From the NCBI RefSeq assembly GCF_000739635.1, contig NZ_BATQ01000179.1, forward strand, positions 40,943 to 104,942: a stretch of DNA of 64,000 nt, read 5' to 3'. The notes under the pieces were generated by a model. That model saw only the letters and a program-made list of their open reading frames with translations. It ran no database searches and was not told the origin of the DNA. Below are positions 36,801 through 45,173 of the stretch, piece after piece; position 1 is the stretch's first letter, and each line of letters starts with the position of its first letter. The position numbers were made by a program, and so were the translations under genes. Source of the stretch: Verrucomicrobium sp. BvORR034. Lineage in GTDB: Bacteria > Verrucomicrobiota > Verrucomicrobiia > Verrucomicrobiales > Verrucomicrobiaceae.

Positions 36801-39800
36801 GTGCCCGTGCCGGCATTGTCCCGAATGATGCCCTGGTAGCCGCTGCCGGAGCCATAGGTGGAGCCGTTGGCCCCGCTGCTGGCATTGCCAGAGCCGACTG
36901 TGAGAACAGACACGCCAGTGCCGCTGTTCTGGATGATGCCGCCGGTCGAGGAACTGAGAAGGAGCCCCACCGTCTGGCTGGTGCCGCCGAGATCCAGGAT
37001 GCCGTTGGTCACGCTCAGGTAACCTTGAGAGGCCCCCAGCTTGCCCGCACCGCTCAGACGCAGCGTGCCCGCCGTGATGGTGGTGCCGCCAGTATAGTCG
37101 TTGGTGCCGTTGGTGATGACCAGCGTGCCCGCCCCATCTTTAAAGAGCGTGCCCTGGCCCCAATACCAGCCTTCATCCGACGCGAGCGCCTCGCCCGTGA
37201 TCTTCCCACTGAGCGTGAGCGTGACGTTGGCCGCATCCACCTGGAAGCGTCCCCCGCCTGAGAGCAGGTGAATGGCGCGGCTCGTCTCTGCATTGCTGCT
37301 GCTGTTGGTATAGCGCAGACGACCGTTGTTCAGGTACAGGGCATTGGAAGCCGAACCCAGATTGTCATTGCCGGAAGTGGCGAGGGAAGAAACACGAACC
37401 TCCCCGACGCCGCCGCCACCCGCATCCCCGTTGATGTACGTGTTGCCAGTGTAGGTGTTGGTGCTCCCGAGAACCAACGCCCCGGCACCTGACTTGGTCA
37501 GGCCGGTGGCACTTGCGCCGTTGTTGGCGATGATGGAGTTGATGGTCAGGATGTTTGTCGTGTTGTTCTGGTGAATGACCAGATCTCCACCCGTGCCGGC
37601 AGATCCCACCAGCGTCCCGCCGTTGATATTGACCGCGTTGTTTCCTACGGTCGAGGTCACCAGGATGCCACCGCTCTGCAGCGTGTTGATGCCGCTAAGT
37701 GACAGGGTCACCGCTGCCGCCTGGTTGAAGCGGAGGGAATTGACTGTGAATCCGGCGCCCGGCGTCTGGTTCGAGGTGGTGACATCTACGTTGTTACCCG
37801 CGGCCGTGAAGGCGCTGGCATAGTCGGCCGTGGCCAGACCGGTGATAACATTCGTCTTGCTGCCCACGGCCGTGGCTCCGGAGTTCACCGCCCAGGTGTT
37901 CTTGCCGTAGGTAAGGTACCCGCCAATGATACCGTTGGTGTTGGCCGTGGTGGTGGTCACCATGGCCGGAGTGTTGTTTCCGGTCAGACCAGAAGTGTCT
38001 TGAACATTCAATGTTCCTCCAGTGGAACGATTGATTTCATTCAACTGAAAGATCATGTGGGAGGCGCTGTGACGGATCTCCGAGTTGCCGGCACCGAGCA
38101 CCAAGCCTCCGGTCATATCGAGGTACATATTCTCAGCCGACTTCACATCAACAGTACCCGTGCGCAAAAGTGCGCCACCATTGAGCACAACCCGCTTGCC
38201 AATGATGCTGCTTCTTTGCCAGAAACTCATATAAGCACCGGAGTTGATGACCGCCGACGTGTTGGCCGAGCCGAAGTTAGGCGACTGCATCATATACTGG
38301 CCGGCCTTCACATAGACGCTTCCCATGTTGTTGAAGCCGTCCGTCGTGAAATGGCCGTTGCCAACCAAAGTGATGGCAAAGCCACCAGCATCACCGTTGA
38401 CGTTCAGGCGACCGCCAGCTGATTTACCAATGGTCACATTGTCACGCAGATAGAGGAACTGCGGGGCACCGGTGAACCAGTTCGTGCCAGTGTTCAAGAC
38501 AAGGGAGCCCAACCCGTCCACGCCGCGTCCATAGAGCTCGATGCGCTCCTGGGTGTTGCTGGTGAGATCGGCATCCACCACCGGGGAGAGATCCAGGGTC
38601 GCGCCGCTGCGCACGACGACGCCGTTGGTGAAGTTGGTGCTGGTGCCAAAGACACTGCGAGAGCCAATGGCGAGGATCCCCTGGTCCACAATGATCTGGC
38701 CGGCAAACGTGTTGGTCGTGGAAGTCAGCAGCAACCGTCCGTCGCCCGTCTTGGTGAAGGTGCCGGAGCCGGTGAACCCGGTGGCATAGCTGAGGTTCTG
38801 GCCGTTGGTATCCACCACCGCGCCACCCGCGCCGATCGCACCGAAGCGGGAGGAGAAGTCGTTGGTGATGCCCATGGCATGCCGCAGCGTGCCGCCGTCG
38901 AAGACAATGCTGCCGGCTCCGCCCATGCCGAGCCCGCGGGTGGATCCCACCTCCAGCACGCCGCTGAAGAGGGTCACATTGCCCGTGAAGGTGTTGTTTC
39001 CCAGAACAGTCAGCGTGCCTGCGCCCGCCTTGGTGAAGCCGCCGATGCCGACCATTGAGGCACTGATGGTGGCATCCGTGTTGGCAGTGATCCAGCTGTT
39101 GGCGGAGAGGGTGATCGCCCCGGGTCCGTCGATCGTGTAGGTGCCGCTCCCGGCATTCTGGAAGGTGATGTGGTTCACCGTCACGCCTGAGGCCGCCACG
39201 GAGACCGTGCCTGCTGCGCCGCTGCCGGAGCCGAAGATCACGCTGCTGCCGTTGACGAATGCCACATTCGCCGCGGTGGTGGGATTCCACCAGTGGTTGT
39301 CTGTCGTCCAGACACCGCTGCCGTCCTGGGCACCAGAAGTGCCGGTGTTGGCATCCCAGCGCAGGGCTCCGGCGAGGACGTCCTCCATGATGCGGATCAC
39401 GCCTGTGCTCTGGAAGCGGCCAAAGTCCCAGATGAGGCCGTCTCCCAGTATGCCAAGGGAACCCAGGTCAATGTTGGAGAAATTGACGTGCCGGTTGGCC
39501 AGCGAAACGGTGCCCCAGTCGATGAGCTGCAGGCTGTCACCCAGCTCCCACGCGGTGAAAGTGGACTGGTTGTTGAGGATGAGGCTTCCGTTGAGGTCGA
39601 TGGACGCGTCCGTGTTGAACTTCAATCTGTCAGACAGGCCTTCGCCCCAGACATCGAGACTGATGATGCCGTCGTTGAGGAAAGAGCCGTTGATCGCGAG
39701 GATCTGGGCGGCGGTCTGTTCAAACGTGCCGACGGAAAGGATGCCGCCGCTCTGCACATGCGTCAGTGAGGTCGCCGAACCAACGGTGCCGTTCCCGGAG

Positions 39801-42757
39801 AGGGTGGCCCCGGCCCTGACCGTGGTGCCGCCCGCGCCCGCCACAGCCGCGCTGCTGGCGCCCGTGCCATTGCCCACCTGGAGCGTGCCCCGGGTCACGT
39901 CCGTGGCACCCGTGTAGGTGTTGTTTCCTGAAAGGATCTGCAATCCGGTGCCCGTCTTCACCACGGAGAGCTTGCCGGAGGTGCCATCCTCCAGCACGCC
40001 TGCGAAGCCCACCCCCACACCCCACAGCGGGCTGCTGCTGCTCACGTTGTCCGCCCCGATGGTGAGCACCGATGTGCCCGCACCGCTGTTCCGGATGGAA
40101 CCGCCAGCGCCTGAGAGCAGACCCACGGTCTGGCTGGTGCCGTTCAGTTCCAGAATGGCCCCGGCGCTCATCATCACCTGGGAATAGTACCCATTCCGGC
40201 CGCCCAGCTTGCCCGCGCCTGCGAGACGAAGGGTGCCGGCGCTGACGATGGTGGAGCCGGTGTAGTCGTTGTCACCGCTGGTGAGCACCAGGGTTCCAGA
40301 GCCAACTTTGTTCAGGTTGCCCTGCCCGAAGTAGAAGCCCTCATCGCTGGCCAGGGCCTCCCCGGTGATCTTGCCCGAGAGGGTGAGAATGCGGCCACTG
40401 GTCTGGACATCAAAGGTGCCACCGCCGGAGAGGAGGTTCACCGTGCGACTGGTGGTGGCATCCGTCGTCGTATTCGCATAGCGGAGGACGCCGTTGTTGA
40501 AGTAGATCTGGTTGCCGGTGCTGCCCAGGTTGTCGAAGCCGGACGTCGCCAGGCTGGTGACGGAGAGGATGGCCTGCCCGGTGCTGCTGCCACCACCGGC
40601 GCGACCGTTGATGTAGGTGTTGCCGGTGTAAGTGTTGGTGCCGGAGAGCACGAGCATCCCGTCCCCGGTCTTGGTGAGGGCAGTGGCACCGCCGTTGTTC
40701 GCGATGATGGCGGAGATGGTCAGCGTCTGGGAACTGTTCTGGTGAATGACCAGATCCTGCCCGGCCGCGCCGCGCAAGGTGCCGGCCCCACCGATGGTGG
40801 TGGCCCCGCTGCCGGTGACGAGCAAGCCGCCCGTGTGGAGGGTCAGCGTGCGCGAGGCGTCGATGTTGACGGTGGAGGCGGCGGTGAGGCGGAGCGAGTT
40901 GATCGTGAGGTCGCTGGCGATGGAGGTGGTCGCATTGCCATTCAGACTGACGTTCTTCGGAGTGGCATCTGCCCACGCCGTGGGATCAAGGCTGGTCTCA
41001 AAGGTGGTGAGCCCGGTCACGGTCCCGTTGGCCGCGTTCGTGGCATTCACCGCCCAGGTGTTGTTCCCATAGATGAAATAACCACCGATGATCCCGTTGG
41101 TGTTGGTGGTGCTCGTGGTCACCAGCGTGGGGTTGCCCAGCTGCGGAGTACCGCCCACCGTGCCAGAGGTGGAGAGCATGGAGGTATCCTGTACATTCAA
41201 GGTGGCGCCGATCTGCCGGTTGATCGTGTTCAACTGGTACACGACGTAGTTGTACGCGCCGATATTGTTACGGAACTCCGAGTGCCCGGAGGCCAGGTTG
41301 AGCCCGCCCCGTGCCGTCAGCAGGCGACCAACTGAGGTGGCAGCCGTGTTGCGGCCCGTTCTGGAGATGTAGCCGCCATTGAGAGTGATGCCCTTGTCCC
41401 CGTCCGCACCGCGTTCCCAGGAGGAAACACCCGCGCCCGAGTTGATCACGAGAGCCCCGGTGTTATTTCCAAAACTGGAGCCTCCATGGAAGCCGACCTC
41501 GGCCTGCTTCACATACACATTCCCCAGATTGTTGAACGAGCTGTCCATCTGGAAGGAGCCGCTGCCAATCTTGGTGATGCTGTAGCCATTGGCCTCGGAG
41601 GTGCCGTCGATGTCCAGACGGTTCCCAAAGGTGCCAATGGTGGTGTGTCCGGTGAGGGTGAGGCCTGAGAAGCCCGGGTCCCAATCGGCGCTGGAGTTTT
41701 TCACCAACGCGCCCAGGTTGTCCACACCGCGTCCGGTGAGGGTGATCGGTGCTGTGACGGTGGCGACCGTGTCCACCAGCCCGGAGATGTCGAGCGTGGC
41801 CCCGTCATTCACGACGATGCCGCCAGTGGGGATGAAGTTATTGGTAAAACCCGTGCCCGCCGCCAGGGCGAGGACACCCTGCTCCACGATGATGGAGCCG
41901 CCAAAGGAGACATCTCCGGCTGAGGCCCTCAGCGTCAGCCGGCCCTCGCCCGTCTTTGTCAGGACACCGCTGCCCACAAGGCTTTTCTTGAACGTGATGT
42001 TGTTGCCGTTGGTATCAATGATGCCGCCGCTGCCCGCGATCTCCGTGATCCTGGTGGAGAGATCCACCGTGATGCCTGAGCCATACCGGATGCCGCCGCC
42101 GGCCAGGGTGACGTTGCTGAGCCCCAGACCCCGGGTGTTGCCAAGGTGGATCCAGCCTTCGCTCACCGTCGTCGCGCCGGTGTAAGTGTTCGCATTGTTC
42201 AGGTACAGGGTGTTCGTCCCCATCTTGAGCAGTCCGCCTCCGAAGAGCATGTTGCCGGGCAGGTTGCCGGAGAGGACCGCATCCACCACAATGTCTCCCG
42301 TGGCAGTATCCCACGTCTGGTCCGTGGAATCCAGCGCTTCCGGGTTCAGGTCCAGAGTCAGGCCTTTGGCAAAGTGCAACACTCCCGACGAATAGTTCGC
42401 GATGTACCCCCCCTGAATTTCCAGCGTGCCCGAGCCGCCGATGTAAGTCCCGTTCCCCAGGGTCTGGTAGAGCTCATTGATCACCACGGTCCCAGCCACG
42501 TCCAGGCGGTTCACGTCCGGAGTCTGGAAGAAGACGGTGCTCCCATCCACCCAGCCAGAGGGGGCAGCGGTGCCGGGACTGTCCGTGCCCTGCCACACAT
42601 TCGAGTTCCACGGCACGACGGTGGTGGAGGGGGTGGGACCGTTGAGCCCGGCGGCATTGGTTGCGTCAAAGTACCGCTCCTGCCCAAACATCGACGGCAG
42701 CGGACAAGCCTGGATGGCGGCAATCAAGAGGAGCGATTGAAGGGGACGGAAACTCAT
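30854..42757 (-). CDS. Giant PEP-CTERM protein with autotransporter-associated beta-strand repeats, 3967 aa
   Basis: 3967 aa. Signal peptide about residues 1-25 (LQSLLLIAAIQACPLPSMFG). Same plan as the 3624-aa neighbour: an N-terminal ERYFDATNAAGLNG..APSGWVDG domain, then three segments with joints near residues 1110-1127 and 2170-2186, each restarting with a TSGAQDGSGVW or TAGAQDGAGTW block followed by WW/HW and VIFG. Repeats of the type LTKTGDGMLVLSGTNTYTG recur throughout. The C-terminal unit (GGYGTITGNVVVKGSG..LLPTLSD) precedes PEP at 3938-3940, a hydrophobic helix and RRRRSARVKISV. It lies 50 bases after cassette protein D, so the pseudopilin-like cassette and the giant are probably co-transcribed. 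Order and identity of segments match the downstream giant, indicating tandem duplication of the whole gene. Confidence 0.9.
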   Translation of the reverse strand: MSFRPLQSLLLIAAIQACPLPSMFGQERYFDATNAAGLNGPTPSTTVVPWNSNVWQGTDSPGTAAPSGWVDGSTVFFQTPDVNRLDVAGTVVINELYQTLGNGTYIGGSGTLEIQGGYIANYSSGVLHFAKGLTLDLNPEALDSTDQTWDTATGDIVVDAVLSGNLPGNMLFGGGLLKMGTNTLYLNNANTYTGATTVSEGWIHLGNTRGLGLSNVTLAGGGIRYGSGITVDLSTRITEIAGSGGIIDTNGNNITFKKSLVGSGVLTKTGEGRLTLRASAGDVSFGGSIIVEQGVLALAAGTGFTNNFIPTGGIVVNDGATLDISGLVDTVATVTAPITLTGRGVDNLGALVKNSSADWDPGFSGLTLTGHTTIGTFGNRLDIDGTSEANGYSITKIGSGSFQMDSSFNNLGNVYVKQAEVGFHGGSSFGNNTGALVINSGAGVSSWERGADGDKGITLNGGYISRTGRNTAATSVGRLLTARGGLNLASGHSEFRNNIGAYNYVVYQLNTINRQIGATLNVQDTSMLSTSGTVGGTPQLGNPTLVTTSTTNTNGIIGGYFIYGNNTWAVNATNAANGTVTGLTTFETSLDPTAWADATPKNVSLNGNATTSIASDLTINSLRLTAASTVNIDASRTLTLHTGGLLVTGSGATTIGGAGTLRGAAGQDLVIHQNSSQTLTISAIIANNGGATALTKTGDGMLVLSGTNTYTGNTYINGRAGGGSSTGQAILSVTSLATSGFDNLGSTGNQIYFNNGVLRYANTTTDATTSRTVNLLSGGGTFDVQTSGRILTLSGKITGEALASDEGFYFGQGNLNKVGSGTLVLTSGDNDYTGSTIVSAGTLRLAGAGKLGGRNGYYSQVMMSAGAILELNGTSQTVGLLSGAGGSIRNSGAGTSVLTIGADNVSSSSPLWGVGVGFAGVLEDGTSGKLSVVKTGTGLQILSGNNTYTGATDVTRGTLQVGNGTGASSAAVAGAGGTTVRAGATLSGNGTVGSATSLTHVQSGGILSVGTFEQTAAQILAINGSFLNDGIISLDVWGEGLSDRLKFNTDASIDLNGSLILNNQSTFTAWELGDSLQLIDWGTVSLANRHVNFSNIDLGSLGILGDGLIWDFGRFQSTGVIRIMEDVLAGALRWDANTGTSGAQDGSGVWTTDNHWWNPTTAANVAFVNGSSVIFGSGSGAAGTVSVAASGVTVNHITFQNAGSGTYTIDGPGAITLSANSWITANTDATISASMVGIGGFTKAGAGTLTVLGNNTFTGNVTLFSGVLEVGSTRGLGMGGAGSIVFDGGTLRHAMGITNDFSSRFGAIGAGGAVVDTNGQNLSYATGFTGSGTFTKTGDGRLLLTSTTNTFAGQIIVDQGILAIGSRSVFGTSTNFTNGVVVRSGATLDLSPVVDADLTSNTQERIELYGRGVDGLGSLVLNTGTNWFTGAPQFLYLRDNVTIGKSAGGRLNVNGDAGGFAITLVGNGHFTTDGFNNMGSVYVKAGQYMMQSPNFGSANTSAVINSGAYMSFWQRSSIIGKRVVLNGGALLRTGTVDVKSAENMYLDMTGGLVLGAGNSEIRHSASHMIFQLNEINRSTGGTLNVQDTSGLTGNNTPAMVTTTTANTNGIIGGYLTYGKNTWAVNSGATAVGSKTNVITGLATADYASAFTAAGNNVDVTTSNQTPGAGFTVNSLRFNQAAAVTLSLSGINTLQSGGILVTSTVGNNAVNINGGTLVGSAGTGGDLVIHQNNTTNILTINSIIANNGASATGLTKSGAGALVLGSTNTYTGNTYINGDAGGGGVGEVRVSSLATSGNDNLGSASNALYLNNGRLRYTNSSSNAETSRAIHLLSGGGRFQVDAANVTLTLSGKITGEALASDEGWYWGQGTLFKDGAGTLVITNGTNDYTGGTTITAGTLRLSGAGKLGASQGYLSVTNGILDLGGTSQTVGLLLSSSTGGIIQNSGTGVSVLTVGSGNASSGANGSTYGSGSGYQGIIRDNAGTGTGTVALVKVGTGLQILTGASTYTGTTQIQQGILQIGAGTAATSTARTGSGLHTVSSGGTLSGNGIIGGHTVVNAGGLISVGTFGQTGAQSLTFNAGLTNQGTIALDVWGATSVDQIKFLGNAEVNLGGSLVLNNGGAMASYGWQVEEALTLIDWGGIWMENRHLDYLSLDMALLGLADGANTYWDLSRLGVDGTIVVRSNDLIWDANTSTAGAQDGAGTWTADNHWVSGGSNVTFASNGNENVIFGTGTGNGANVQINNPGGITVRDITFKSGTGTGAAKYYEISGAAGAPGVLNLAAGSWVKTDHAYEADFGSTISAVIAGTNWSKAGSGRLILSGANTFTGNLSVLQGVLDIRNAQALGTTAGNTQVTGGATLEVRGGITVAENLVLNGNGYSIGVDPIGVLRNNSGNNTFSGTISLASNSQVTSRAGTLTLSGVISGAGALIITGEDTTSIVQLTGGSANTFTGGVTVKSGELRLGKNAGVNAIAANSRIQIGTGGSRAVLRLAQSNQIADSGTVLSFAGTGSSAGVFQLMGLSETVGAIESTGGAGIIENGSGTAGSLSTLTVNHTTDHVFSGIMRNGSQGWLAFVKGGSGKLTLTGDNSYNSTTVVRGGVLELAGSGGRISGTSGITVAEGSVLRLTNASGAAQGDRLNDAATVLMSGGTLDFNHDGAGNYSETVGTVQITAGSNVISSSQAVSGRTSTLMLSSLQRLDGGLLEFSGTGLGVDNRNQIFVGNFSEDMLDHGMLAAWMTVGDNFAKYGDNGVVSFDDGDYHTGGESGWTFDKNVKTTASQTLTADRNINSLNVAQSGAGQTLNLGGHALRVESGGIIVSGDYNSAIANGSLTAGTGTQQGGELIIYQNSSQAFTLEISANITDNGTQAVGVTKSGEGNLVLSGQNTFTGGLAVHEGKVTLATGAALAAGNDLLVNAGRFDFNGQNLVLGRLGSDANATTGVVENLGAAASLTIGEGNASSNFYGSLRGAVTVTKTGTGTMTLGGNNTYTGQTIVEQGILRIGNANALGALGNAGNGTIVHDGATLDVSDMPRLGAAYAEYITISGHGVDGLGVITKNSAEEWNYGFGYLFLDGDVTLNSSGGRFDVETGGSDARGHSITKIGTSGLTFDGTMANLGNLYAKQSSIQFAGSADMGYFNDASGHNFIYVLTNTGLNFWDKTSDSKGVVLRGGSINRNGSSAGSVNGNTFDIAGGLYLEAGNSELRSSNSALVFALNGVNRSVGATLNVVSTSSALATTTSVNVNGILGGYATYGGNTWAVGSTNGSVTNITGLSTYETSTTATNWAAEENVSLGASASGVGTQTINSLRLTAAATVTIGTGNTLTLNTGGLLVTGAGATKITGGTLVGAAGKDLVIIQNASAALTIESIIANNGGATALTKSGTGSLILTGNNTYTGGTYIHGQAGGGSRGVISVSKISDTGDSNLGNSTGGSNGLYLNNGLLEYTGGTTATTTRAVQLLSGGGEFRITAAGASLELNGVVSGEALNEDEGFYAGQGNLVKSGEGTLVLGGTQANTYTGDTTINAGALHLNKTTSTEGSPVHAINGNVILNNNSILMLKASHQIKDTSVITLNGTSVFRLNGQSETIGGLVGTATGTLIEDGSGMDASLTVNVANGKTYSYAGSISESGSMLKFIKEGAGTQVLVRGLSTVGGLDVNEGILQVGDGQTSAGLGNGNISIAENAELVVKTIADIEVMQDVSGEGTFTQAGSGTTTLSGASFSASAVNVQAGHLVVNSFAVSAPVVNVTGGTLGGYGTITGNVVVKGSGQISQRDHSGFSEGLGTLTIDGNLVLTRPEASAMPRVVLGTTSYGATYHDAGLATWINTHGANTAGYFSLAGNENLISTSYDVNAAGNHGQLIVNGELTLEAGAQILFENLNGYEFQIGDVFNLIDWGTLNLVASGSDRVWSTDWDLLLPTLSDANMRWDTSLFGEHGVVFVSAPEPGRFCLLFLALGSVIFRRRRSARVKISV

Positions 42758-42807
42758 GGGGAATCAGCAGCGCAAAATGAGAAAATCGATGAAACAATTC
42801 GGAAGGC

Positions 42808-43503
42808 TCAAGGACGGTAGGTCCTGGTTCTGCCTGTGACCGGATCAATCTGGATGGTGAAGTAGTTGGGAGGGGCGACGCCGGCTCCTGCTTCAGTGAG
42901 CGTGCGCTCGCCTCCCAGCGTGAGAAACGCCTGGGCGAGCGAGAGGTTGAGATTGGTGGAACCGTCCGGATAGAAAACGACACGATGATAGGTGGTGCCG
43001 GCGCCCTTGGAGGCCCAGGGCTCCTCCGTGGCGTTCGTGCCAGCCCCCTGCAGCAAGGGCGAAAGCGTACCGGTCAGGCCGACCACGCTGCCGTCGCCGA
43101 AGTACTCAGGCCCCTCGATGGCCTTCAGTCCGAAGTTCGCCGCATTGGGGTCTGATTGAAGGAAGAGCTGGTAGCCCCGCACTGCGGAGACGCCGTTGTA
43201 AGTATAGGTATAGAACCGCACTTCCACCGGCTTCTTCCTCGAAACAGCCATCTGCTGGGCGAGCGAAAGCTTGAAGGACAGGCTCGTGCCGGAGTTCGTG
43301 AGCTGGCTGGCCTCCATCGTGCCGAGGATGGACGGGGTGGCGATGAACAGCAGCATCCCGATGATGGCCACCACGACCAGCATCTCCACGAGCGTAAAGC
43401 CCTGACGCCACGCGCGACGACGGCCCGAGGCGGCTGAACCGACAAATACCTCCTGGGCCCGGGGCACAGGAGGCATGGCAACCTGGATGGTGTTTGACGT
43501 CAT
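42808..43503 (-). CDS. Pseudopilin-like protein, Verru_Chthon cassette protein D (cassette 2)
   Basis: 231 aa from ATG 43503, which overlaps the C stop by 4 bases (ATGA). The leader, about 38 residues and ending WRQG, precedes FTLVEMLVVVAIIGMLLF: class III prepilin signal with Gly -1 and Glu +5. The protein ends with YFTIQIDPVTGRTRTYRP, a GspH-like ending also seen in shortened form in cassette 1. Predicted inner-membrane pseudopilin. It lies between C and the first giant protein gene, making a physical link between cassette and surface protein. A weak GGAAG lies a few bases before the start, the nearest thing to a Shine-Dalgarno among these genes. Confidence 0.85.
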   Translation of the reverse strand: MTSNTIQVAMPPVPRAQEVFVGSAASGRRRAWRQGFTLVEMLVVVAIIGMLLFIATPSILGTMEASQLTNSGTSLSFKLSLAQQMAVSRKKPVEVRFYTYTYNGVSAVRGYQLFLQSDPNAANFGLKAIEGPEYFGDGSVVGLTGTLSPLLQGAGTNATEEPWASKGAGTTYHRVVFYPDGSTNLNLSLAQAFLTLGGERTLTEAGAGVAPPNYFTIQIDPVTGRTRTYRP

Positions 43504-44573
43504 AAGTTCTTCCACTTGGCATTGCGGAGGGCCACGGCCGAGCTGAACACCCGATAGGTCAGCTTGTTCGCCACCAGGGACGCCTCCAGTGAGTTGAGAT
43601 CATTTTCAAAGTTCGCGACATTCGTAAAGAGGTTGGAGGGAATAACCGAAGGTGCGTTGGCACCAACCGTCTCCTCCAGCTTCCGGGCCGAGGCTTCGTC
43701 AATGGCCACCAGGGTGACGGTGACGATGGGTGGCAGCATGTGCTGGGTGCCCTGGGGGTCCGTGTTGCCGCCGCCCACGACGACCTTCGTCGAATCGTAC
43801 TCATAGTTGGGGGCGATCCAGGTGGGATCACCGCCCCCACCGGCGAGGTTCTCCTTGGCCACCCGTGGGGAGATGATCAACGCCATGATGTTCTCGGCGA
43901 CGGGTCGGGTGGCTGCGCGATAGGTCCCGGAGTCTGCGGCAGTCACGCCTTGACTGAGCGCGTCTGCGAACCACAAACCTGAATCCACGGAGTACACGCT
44001 GTTCTTCTCGGAGGCGGGACGATACTCCATGAGGCGGTACCGGTTCCGGTTGATGGTGACATGCGGAGGACGCCACCCCAGATCTGAGCCATAGGAAACA
44101 AAGTACCCACGGCCGCAGAGCAGATTGGTCATGCCATCATAGCCGGTGCGATTGCTCACCCCGAGGGCGGCCTGGAAGAACACGCTGTGCAGCGGGGTGG
44201 TGGAGGCATCGCCACCGCCCAGCAAGGTCGCCGACCTGCCGGTGATGAACTGCAGCTCTGACTTGCGCACGTAGGACTGCGGCGCGTCTGTCTTGTCGCT
44301 GGGCACCGTGGTGCCGTTGCTGTAGAGATAGGTGGTGTAGGGGTTCAGTGTGGCCTGACGCAGATTCTGCGTGATGGCCTCAAAGGCGACCCGCGCCTCC
44401 CGGAACTGCTCGGCTCTGGCGCTGCCTTGAGTCCAGGTGCGCTGGGTTTCCGTGATCACCTGTGCGGAGACCACCATGATCATCGCCAGCACGGTCATGG
44501 ACACGAGCAGTTCCACCAGGGTGAAGGCCCGGGGCTGGCGTCGGAAATGGAGTGGGGAGGAAGAACGCAACAT
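43500..44573 (-). CDS. Pseudopilin-like protein, Verru_Chthon cassette protein C (cassette 2)
   Basis: 357 aa from ATG 44573. A TTG at 44606 that overlaps the B stop (TTGA) is an alternative and would give a longer leader. The leader MLRSSSPLHFRRQPRA precedes FTLVELLVSMTVLAMIMVVS. The residue before the cleavage site is Ala rather than Gly, which prepilin peptidases can accept but is less common. A heptad-like stretch follows (ITETQRTWTQGSARAEQFRE), then a large soluble domain typical of GspJ-like minor pseudopilins. It lies between B and D in the operon. No catalytic motif seen. Confidence 0.83.
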   Translation of the reverse strand: MLRSSSPLHFRRQPRAFTLVELLVSMTVLAMIMVVSAQVITETQRTWTQGSARAEQFREARVAFEAITQNLRQATLNPYTTYLYSNGTTVPSDKTDAPQSYVRKSELQFITGRSATLLGGGDASTTPLHSVFFQAALGVSNRTGYDGMTNLLCGRGYFVSYGSDLGWRPPHVTINRNRYRLMEYRPASEKNSVYSVDSGLWFADALSQGVTAADSGTYRAATRPVAENIMALIISPRVAKENLAGGGGDPTWIAPNYEYDSTKVVVGGGNTDPQGTQHMLPPIVTVTLVAIDEASARKLEETVGANAPSVIPSNLFTNVANFENDLNSLEASLVANKLTYRVFSSAVALRNAKWKNL

Positions 44574-44602
44574 GGCCGGTGGCAATGCCTTCAGTGTTTC
44601 CG

Positions 44603-45154
44603 TCAAGGAAGTCCCATGTCAGGGATCAGCAGGGCGTTGTAGCTCACGTTGCGCGGCAGCGAGTCCGGGGCCGGGAAGGCGAAATCCTGGTCCGGGGTCT
44701 GCGCGATGAAGACCAGCGCGCGCTTCATGTACTTCTCCTGTTGTGAGGTGCCCGAGGTCAGCGGGAGCTTCACTTCCATGGCGTTCTGCGGAGGCAGATA
44801 CACTGAGGCGACATAGCTGACGAAGGCTCCGGCGTTGATCTCGGATGACTGGATCTCCACCCCCTGATCATCAAAGTATCTCCGCATGCCACTGGTTGTG
44901 CCATGACCAGTCCAGTTCAGGTTCTGCCACGGCGTGGAGGACAGTTCGCCGGAGATGAAGTCCACAATCCGGGTCTTGGCAGCCATCTCTGCAGAGCGGC
45001 GGGAAAGATCCAGCCCATGAGGGAGCAGCCCCAGCAAGGAGACGAAGCCGCCAGCAGCAATGGCGAGGGCGATGGTCACCTCTGCCAGGGAGAAGCCCAA
45101 CCGGCGACGGCGGGCTTGCTTGGTGGAGGACAGGGCTGGAAGGACAGCGTTCAT
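44603..45154 (-). CDS. Pseudopilin-like protein, Verru_Chthon cassette protein B (cassette 2)
   Basis: 183 aa from ATG 45154 (MNAVLPALSSTKQARRRRLG). The very basic leader ends in LG, followed by FSLAEVTIALAIAAGGFVSL: class III prepilin signal with Glu +5. LLGLLPHGLDLSRRSAE parallels the LLPMGI block of the cassette 1 B protein. The C-terminal half resembles no family I can name beyond the cassette. It starts 19 bases after the A stop, in the middle of the operon. Confidence 0.83.
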   Translation of the reverse strand: MNAVLPALSSTKQARRRRLGFSLAEVTIALAIAAGGFVSLLGLLPHGLDLSRRSAEMAAKTRIVDFISGELSSTPWQNLNWTGHGTTSGMRRYFDDQGVEIQSSEINAGAFVSYVASVYLPPQNAMEVKLPLTSGTSQQEKYMKRALVFIAQTPDQDFAFPAPDSLPRNVSYNALLIPDMGLP

Positions 45155-45173
45155 GGCGACGGGGGGTTGGGGA

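Noticed and set aside
19970..42757. Regularly recurring DNA motifs inside the giants as a CRISPR array
   Set aside because: They are imperfect codon-level repeats of a beta-strand protein, kept in frame, without constant spacers or cas genes.
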